DNA of 64,000 nt from an uncultured Dehalococcoidia bacterium (GTDB taxonomy: Bacteria; Chloroflexota; Dehalococcoidia; Lucifugimonadales; UBA1127): positions 1,878,501 through 1,942,500 of the forward strand of contig OX638292.1 in assembly GCA_951812285.1 (NCBI GenBank), read 5' to 3'. Positions within the stretch are counted from its first letter, which is position 1. Every line of letters starts with the position of its first letter. The notes beneath the pieces are model-generated. The model saw nothing but the letters and a program-made list of their open reading frames with translations, was not told the DNA's origin and did no database searches. The position numbers and the translations under genes are program-made. Below, one piece after another: positions 60,078 to 64,000 of this stretch.

Positions 60078-61384
60078 TAGCGGTCTCCTGCCGACTGCGG
60101 CTCCTCCGCGCCAAAGGGCGTGATGTAGTGGATGCGCACCTTCTCCACCCGCAGCCCGTCCATCTCGGTGATGGTGAAGTTCACGTTGCCGAACTGGTAC
60201 TGCTGCCCCTCCGACGGGATGTTGCCGATACGCTCCAGCAGGAAGCCTGCTACAGTCTCGTAGTCGCCCTCCGGCAGGGCGAGGCCCATGCGCTCGGTCA
60301 GCTCGTGCAGGCGCAACGCTCCGTCCACGGCGAAGGTGACTTCGTCCAGCGCCTCCACCTCTTCCTCTTCGTCCTCGATGTCGCCGGTGAACTCCAGCGG
60401 CCCCAGCACCTCTTCGCCCAGCTTGACGATGGTCACGAGGCCCACGATGACGCCAAACTCGTCCACCGCAATTGCCGCCGTGTCGTCGGCCTCCTGCATC
60501 TCCTCGAGCAGCTCCGACGCCAGCTTGGTGTCGGGCACGAAGACTGCGGCGCGGGCCAGCACCGTCACGTCGCCGCCCAGCCCGATTTGGTGCAGCGCGA
60601 GGCCGCGCAGGATGTCGCTGGCGTCCATCACTCCAACCACGTTCTCCGGGCTGCCCGAGTACACGGGATAGTGGCTGCGCGGCCTGCGCCCCAGAAGCGA
60701 GAGGAACTCGCCCATCTCTGTACCCTTCTCCACCGTCACCACCTCGTTTCGGGGCACCATGACCTCCCGGACCTGGTGCTCGGCGAACCGCAGGACGCGG
60801 TCCATGATGCGTGCCTCGCGGGAGGCGACGGCGCCCGATTCCCGCCCCTGCGAGATCATCGCGCGCATCTCGCCCTCCGACATGCCCCTGCGGCCGGACG
60901 TCCCGCCGAACGGCTTGAGCGCCAGGTCCACGAGCGCGTTCAGGACCATCACGAAGGGGAGCAGTACGCGTCCAAGCAGCGTGACGGGCGGCGCCACGAT
61001 CAGCGACAACGATTCCGCGTGCCGCACGCCAACGGCCTTGGGAATGGTCTCCCCGAATACCAGCAGCAGCGCCGTGACCACGGCTGTGGCCGTCGCCACC
61101 GCGAGTCCCCCGGCGCCGATGAGCTGCACCGCAATGGCGGTGCCCAACGCGGCCGCGGCGGTGTTCGTCAGGTTGTTGGCGAGGAGGATCGTGGGCAGGA
61201 ACCGCTGGGGGTTCTCGATCAGCCGCGCCACAACGCGGGCGCCCGGGACGCGGCTGCGAACCATGTACTGCAGCCGCACGCGCTGTACGGACAGGAGAAT
61301 GGCCTCAGAGGAGGAAAAGAGCGCAGAAAAGGCCAGGGCAATGACGAGGAGTACAATGTAGATCGCCAAGCTGCCTTGCGGCAT
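60077..61384 (-). CDS. CNNM/CorC-family membrane protein (HlyC/CorC)
   Basis: A 435-aa protein with an N-terminal DUF21/CNNM membrane domain (residues 5-140: SALFSSSEAILLSVQRVRL, LLANNLTNTAAAAL, VFGETIPKAVGVRH), a pair of CBS domains (about 205-325, ILRGLALHQIGLGG and VDEFGVIVGLVTIVKL) and a C-terminal CorC_HlyC transporter-associated domain (350-420). Family members move or sense magnesium/cobalt or sodium. It overlaps tilS by one base and has a clear promoter. Confidence 0.92.
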   Translation of the reverse strand: MPQGSLAIYIVLLVIALAFSALFSSSEAILLSVQRVRLQYMVRSRVPGARVVARLIENPQRFLPTILLANNLTNTAAAALGTAIAVQLIGAGGLAVATATAVVTALLLVFGETIPKAVGVRHAESLSLIVAPPVTLLGRVLLPFVMVLNALVDLALKPFGGTSGRRGMSEGEMRAMISQGRESGAVASREARIMDRVLRFAEHQVREVMVPRNEVVTVEKGTEMGEFLSLLGRRPRSHYPVYSGSPENVVGVMDASDILRGLALHQIGLGGDVTVLARAAVFVPDTKLASELLEEMQEADDTAAIAVDEFGVIVGLVTIVKLGEEVLGPLEFTGDIEDEEEEVEALDEVTFAVDGALRLHELTERMGLALPEGDYETVAGFLLERIGNIPSEGQQYQFGNVNFTITEMDGLRVEKVRIHYITPFGAEEPQSAGDR

Positions 61385-61491
61385 TTGTGGAGGTCCCTCC
61401 GGACCCAGGCTACGCCCCTATCGGGGCCTCCGGGCGCTGGTCCACCGCCCAATTTCGTGAAGCGGGCAACGGCCTGCTTCCTAGGCGATGA

Positions 61492-61520
61492 ATACTAGCA
61501 TTGGCGGTGCTTGGTGTCAA
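61492..61520 (-). promoter_or_regulatory. Promoter of the CNNM-tilS unit
   Basis: Consensus -35 TTGACA (61515-61520), 17-bp spacer, -10 TAGTAT (61492-61497) on the minus strand. The roughly 100-nt leader (61385-61485) contains two hairpins, GCCCC/GGGGC near 61415-61428 and GGTCC/GGACC near 61392-61408, just before the ATG. Confidence 0.6.
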
Positions 61521-61625
61521 AATGCTGAAGGCGTTTGACCGGCCTTGCCGGGGCCGATTAGCCATATCTTCGCGCCCTACCCGAACAAACGGGCATCTCG
61601 GCGGCGAATTGCCGTGAAGAGGCGG

Positions 61626-61826
61626 TCAGACCGTCTCAAGACGAATGTCGGCAAGGTCAAGCTGCGGAGTCCGCTTGGAGAGATAGAGCACCTCCACCCC
61701 TACGACTTGCTTTGATTCGTTGTAGTCCAGCACCACGCCGGGGGAGACCTCTTCCGAGTCAACAATCTCGGATTCGTCGAGCTTCAGGTAGAGGGCGTCA
61801 GCTTTCTTGTCAATGCTGAGCTTCAT
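61626..61826 (-). CDS. DUF2283 family protein
   Basis: A 66-aa protein beginning MKLSIDKKADALYLKL and continuing with SEEVSPGVVLDYNESKQVVG, then VEVLYLSKR, the DUF2283 pattern (MxxxYDxxADALYIxL). Such proteins are often antitoxin-like partners of DUF4258 toxins; no DUF4258 gene is next to it here. It lies about 50 bp downstream of tmk on the same strand. Start chosen at the ATG that matches the conserved opening. Confidence 0.82.
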   Translation of the reverse strand: MKLSIDKKADALYLKLDESEIVDSEEVSPGVVLDYNESKQVVGVEVLYLSKRTPQLDLADIRLETV

Positions 61827-61876
61827 GTCAACGCACTTCCAGCTTGCTTTGCAGCCCTTTCGCTGCCTCCAAGAGC

Positions 61877-62518
61877 CTACCCCGCCAGCATTGCCGCAGC
61901 ACGCTCGCGCACCAGCCGCGTCACCTCGCCCCGGGGCAGCGTCGCGTTGACGACGAGCCACCGCTCCGGCTCCTGCGCCGCCAGCGTCAGGAAGCCCTCC
62001 CGGACGCGCAGGTGGAACGCGACGTCGGCCGCGTCAGCCTTCGCCAGCCCCGCCTCGAACCTGTCGCCACCGCGAGGCGCCCGGCGCATGAGAGCTAGGT
62101 CGACCGGGAGGTCCAGCAGGACGGTCAGGTCCGGCTGCAGCCCGCCCGTCGCCGCCTCGTTCATCCCACGCAGCTCCTCGACGTCCAGCCCCCGCCCGTA
62201 GCCCTGGTACGCGAGCGTTGAGTCGCCGAAGCGGTCGGACACCACGACGGCGCCGTCCGCCAGCGCGGGCGCGATGACCTCCTCGACGAGCTGCGCGCGC
62301 GCCGCGACGAAGAGCAGCGCCTCAGCCCTCGGCGATATGGGCATCCGCCCGAACTTGACCAGCCGCCTCAGCCGCGCGCCGAGCTCGGTGCCGCCCGGCT
62401 CAGCGACGGTGACGACGTGGTGGCCGGCGTCGCGCAAGAAGCTGGTGATCTGGCGCACCTGCGTGGACTTGCCCGTCGCTTCTCCGCCTTCAAACGTGAT
62501 GAAGAGTGGTTTCGGCAT
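61877..62518 (-). CDS. tmk: Thymidylate kinase
   Basis: Phosphorylates dTMP to dTDP. 213 aa: Walker A FEGGEATGKSTQVRQ at residues 9-23, the EPGGTELGARLR block, the DR motif VVSDRFGDSTLAYQGYGRGL, and the lid region LLDLPVDLALMRRAPRGGDRFE. Start ATG is preceded by a GAGAACG-type weak site; it begins 18 bp after the R3H ATPase gene ends. Confidence 0.96.
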   Translation of the reverse strand: MPKPLFITFEGGEATGKSTQVRQITSFLRDAGHHVVTVAEPGGTELGARLRRLVKFGRMPISPRAEALLFVAARAQLVEEVIAPALADGAVVVSDRFGDSTLAYQGYGRGLDVEELRGMNEAATGGLQPDLTVLLDLPVDLALMRRAPRGGDRFEAGLAKADAADVAFHLRVREGFLTLAAQEPERWLVVNATLPRGEVTRLVRERAAAMLAG

Positions 62519-62536
62519 GGCTGCTTCGTTCTCCCG

Positions 62537-64000
62537 CTAGGGGTGGAAGATGACGACACGGCGCTGCGGCTCCCGGCCCAGGCTCGCGGAGCCGAGGTTG
62601 TAGCGCTCGGCAAGCTGGTGCTGCAGCCGGCGGACGTACGAAGACTGCGGCGCGAGCTCCACCGACGGCCCCCCGTCGATGACCTGCACAACCGCCTCCT
62701 CCGTCTCCTCCATCGCCTCCGTGATGCGCTGCCGGCCGTCGCCGCCCCAGCCCGCGCTCAGCGACTTCAGGAACTGCTCCATCTGCACCTGCGAGTTCTT
62801 GCGCAGCACGTAGATGGGCAGCCCCTTCTCCTGCGCGTACTGCAGCGACTCGCCGCGCTTGCGGTAGTGCACCTTGGTGGTCAGCACCATGTCCGCTTCC
62901 TGCACCGTCGCGGTCACCTCGGCGCCAATGCCGAGCGTTCGCGCCGTCTCCAGCAGCCGGTCGCGGTTCACGCCGTAAGAGAAGACCCTCGTGCTCTTGC
63001 CCACGATCTCCGCCGCCGTCTCGCCCAGGGGCCGCGTGTCCCGAATGGGCCCCGTGGGCCCAACGCCGGCGATTCGCGCGGGCGGCGTGAAGGCCGAGGG
63101 CCTCGACGGCGGCGGGGCCTCCGACCGCCTCATCCCGCCGCCTCGGCCGAAGCCGCCGTACTGCTGCGGCCTGCCCGCCGACGCGAGGTACAGGGGCTCG
63201 CCGACGCCGTGCTCGACGACACCGGCCGCGTTCAGCCTGCGCTGCTCGGGTGCCACCGGGAAGCCGCGCAGCAGCGTGTCGACCGTGCTCGCAATCTCTT
63301 CGTGCACGGCGACGCGGTCCCACGTCTGGATCTCAACCATCGCGTCGAAGGACGGCGGGGCCTTGCGCTCCAGCACGCTCTTGCGCGTGCCACGCCGCCG
63401 CGCCTCCTCGTCGCCGAGGGTGACAGTCTGCACCCCGCCGACCAGGTCCGCCAGCGTCGGGTTCATCAACAGGTTGTCCAGGCTGTTGCCATGCGCCGTC
63501 GCGACGAGCTGCACGCCGCGCTCGGCGATGGTGCGCGCCGCGGCGGCCTCCGCCTCCGTGCCCATCTCGTCGATGACGATGACCTCCGGCATGTGGTTCT
63601 CCACCGCCTCTATCATCACGGAGTGCTGCTCGGACGGCGCCGCAACCTGCATGCGCCGCGCCTTGCCGATTCCCGGGTGCGGCACGTCGCCATCCCCCGC
63701 GATCTCGTTCGACGTGTCGACGATGACGACGCGCTTGTGGGCGTGGTCCGCCAGCACGCGCGCGACCTCGCGCAGCATCGTCGTCTTCCCCACGCCAGGC
63801 CTGCCAAGCATCAGGATGCTCTTCCCGGACAGCACAAGGTCCTCGATGATCTTGCTCGTCCCGAAGACCGCGCGGCCCACCCGAAGCGTCAGCCCGATCA
63901 CCTTGCCGTTCCGGTTCCGCATCCCCGCGATGCGGTGCAGCGTCCGCTCGATGCCCGCACGGTTGTCCCCGCCGAAGGGGCTCAGCTGCGACACGACGCT
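62537..64000 (-). CDS. AAA ATPase with C-terminal R3H nucleic-acid-binding domain, N-terminus cut by window edge
   Basis: At least 487 codons; the frame is open to the window edge, so the GTG at 63994 need not be the start and the N-terminal region normally present in the family is probably outside. The ATPase domain, SpoIIIAA-like, has [20 protein letters not shown], Walker [40 protein letters not shown], and Walker [14 protein letters not shown] with an [13 protein letters not shown] sensor. A Gly/Pro/Arg-rich linker leads to a conserved mid-domain, and the final 60 residues ([20 protein letters not shown]) form an R3H domain for single-stranded nucleic acid. Confidence 0.9.
   Translation of the reverse strand, partial: SVVSQLSPFGGDNRAGIERTLHRIAGMRNRNGKVIGLTLRVGRAVFGTSKIIEDLVLSGKSILMLGRPGVGKTTMLREVARVLADHAHKRVVIVDTSNEIAGDGDVPHPGIGKARRMQVAAPSEQHSVMIEAVENHMPEVIVIDEMGTEAEAAAARTIAERGVQLVATAHGNSLDNLLMNPTLADLVGGVQTVTLGDEEARRRGTRKSVLERKAPPSFDAMVEIQTWDRVAVHEEIASTVDTLLRGFPVAPEQRRLNAAGVVEHGVGEPLYLASAGRPQQYGGFGRGGGMRRSEAPPPSRPSAFTPPARIAGVGPTGPIRDTRPLGETAAEIVGKSTRVFSYGVNRDRLLETARTLGIGAEVTATVQEADMVLTTKVHYRKRGESLQYAQEKGLPIYVLRKNSQVQMEQFLKSLSAGWGGDGRQRITEAMEETEEAVVQVIDGGPSVELAPQSSYVRRLQHQLAERYNLGSASLGREPQRRVVIFHP

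Overview
The window is a high-GC bacterial chromosome segment (about two-thirds G+C) with densely packed genes on both strands, frequent ATGA and TAGTG overlaps, and common GTG and TTG starts. Gene content points to a Chloroflexota lineage of the Dehalococcoidia/SAR202 type. The pointers are tandem Rieske oxygenases, a luciferase-like oxidoreductase, a fused GlcD/GlcF flavoprotein, an orphan oligopeptide-type lipoprotein, MoxR/DUF58/transglutaminase, and yceD-rpmF-fabD-nusB-acpP. This placement is inferred from gene content; there is no rRNA gene to confirm it.

Layout. 1-6.6 kb: hydantoinase A (cut by the left edge), mazG, a Lit-like membrane protein, an FmdB zinc ribbon, an AT-richer HARE-HTH gene beside a class II tRNA with anticodon CUA, an O-methyltransferase and a D-2-hydroxyacid dehydrogenase. 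6.6-12.9 kb: a MoxR-DUF58-transglutaminase operon and larC. 13-19.4 kb: a Rieske oxygenase, a lipoprotein, an aldo/keto reductase, a duplicated cysteine-rich gene pair and a HAD phosphatase. 19.5-25 kb: aroC, a small accessory pair, aroE, RidA, a TIM-barrel protein and a drug/metabolite transporter. 25-30.7 kb: an amidohydrolase unit divergent from two tandem Rieske genes, then a 1.4-kb non-coding palindromic repeat field. 30.7-45 kb: recN, a selenocysteine peroxiredoxin, trmI, midA, aroH-trpA-CPBP, the yceD-rpmF-fabD-nusB-acpP operon, rimI, a sigma/DUF5667 pair, a dCTP-deaminase-like gene and a luciferase-like gene. 45-64 kb: GlcDF, rsmG-leuB-second selenocysteine peroxiredoxin, a BNR propeller, hicAB, a TPP enzyme, dnaE, a pterin dehydratase, tilS, a CNNM/CorC protein, DUF2283, tmk and an R3H ATPase (cut by the right edge).

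How genes fit together. aroE, aroC, aroH and trpA are scattered parts of aromatic amino-acid synthesis. The three Rieske oxygenases, amidohydrolase, hydantoinase, luciferase-like and TPP enzymes suggest breakdown of aromatic or other organic compounds, a role that is inferred. The yceD operon couples ribosome and fatty-acid synthesis.

Most unusual content. Two peroxiredoxins have an in-frame TGA exactly at the peroxidatic cysteine, each followed by a SECIS-like hairpin, so UGA is very probably read as selenocysteine here. Separately, a promoter-equipped class II tRNA with an 8/4 acceptor/T-arm geometry carries a CUA (amber-reading) anticodon, although many genes in the window end in TAG. Other points are a transglutaminase-fold protein with Ser in place of the catalytic Cys, a tandem duplication that left an 18-codon stump of an aldo/keto reductase, a hicA without a standard start codon, and a TrpA with Glu at the catalytic Asp60 position.
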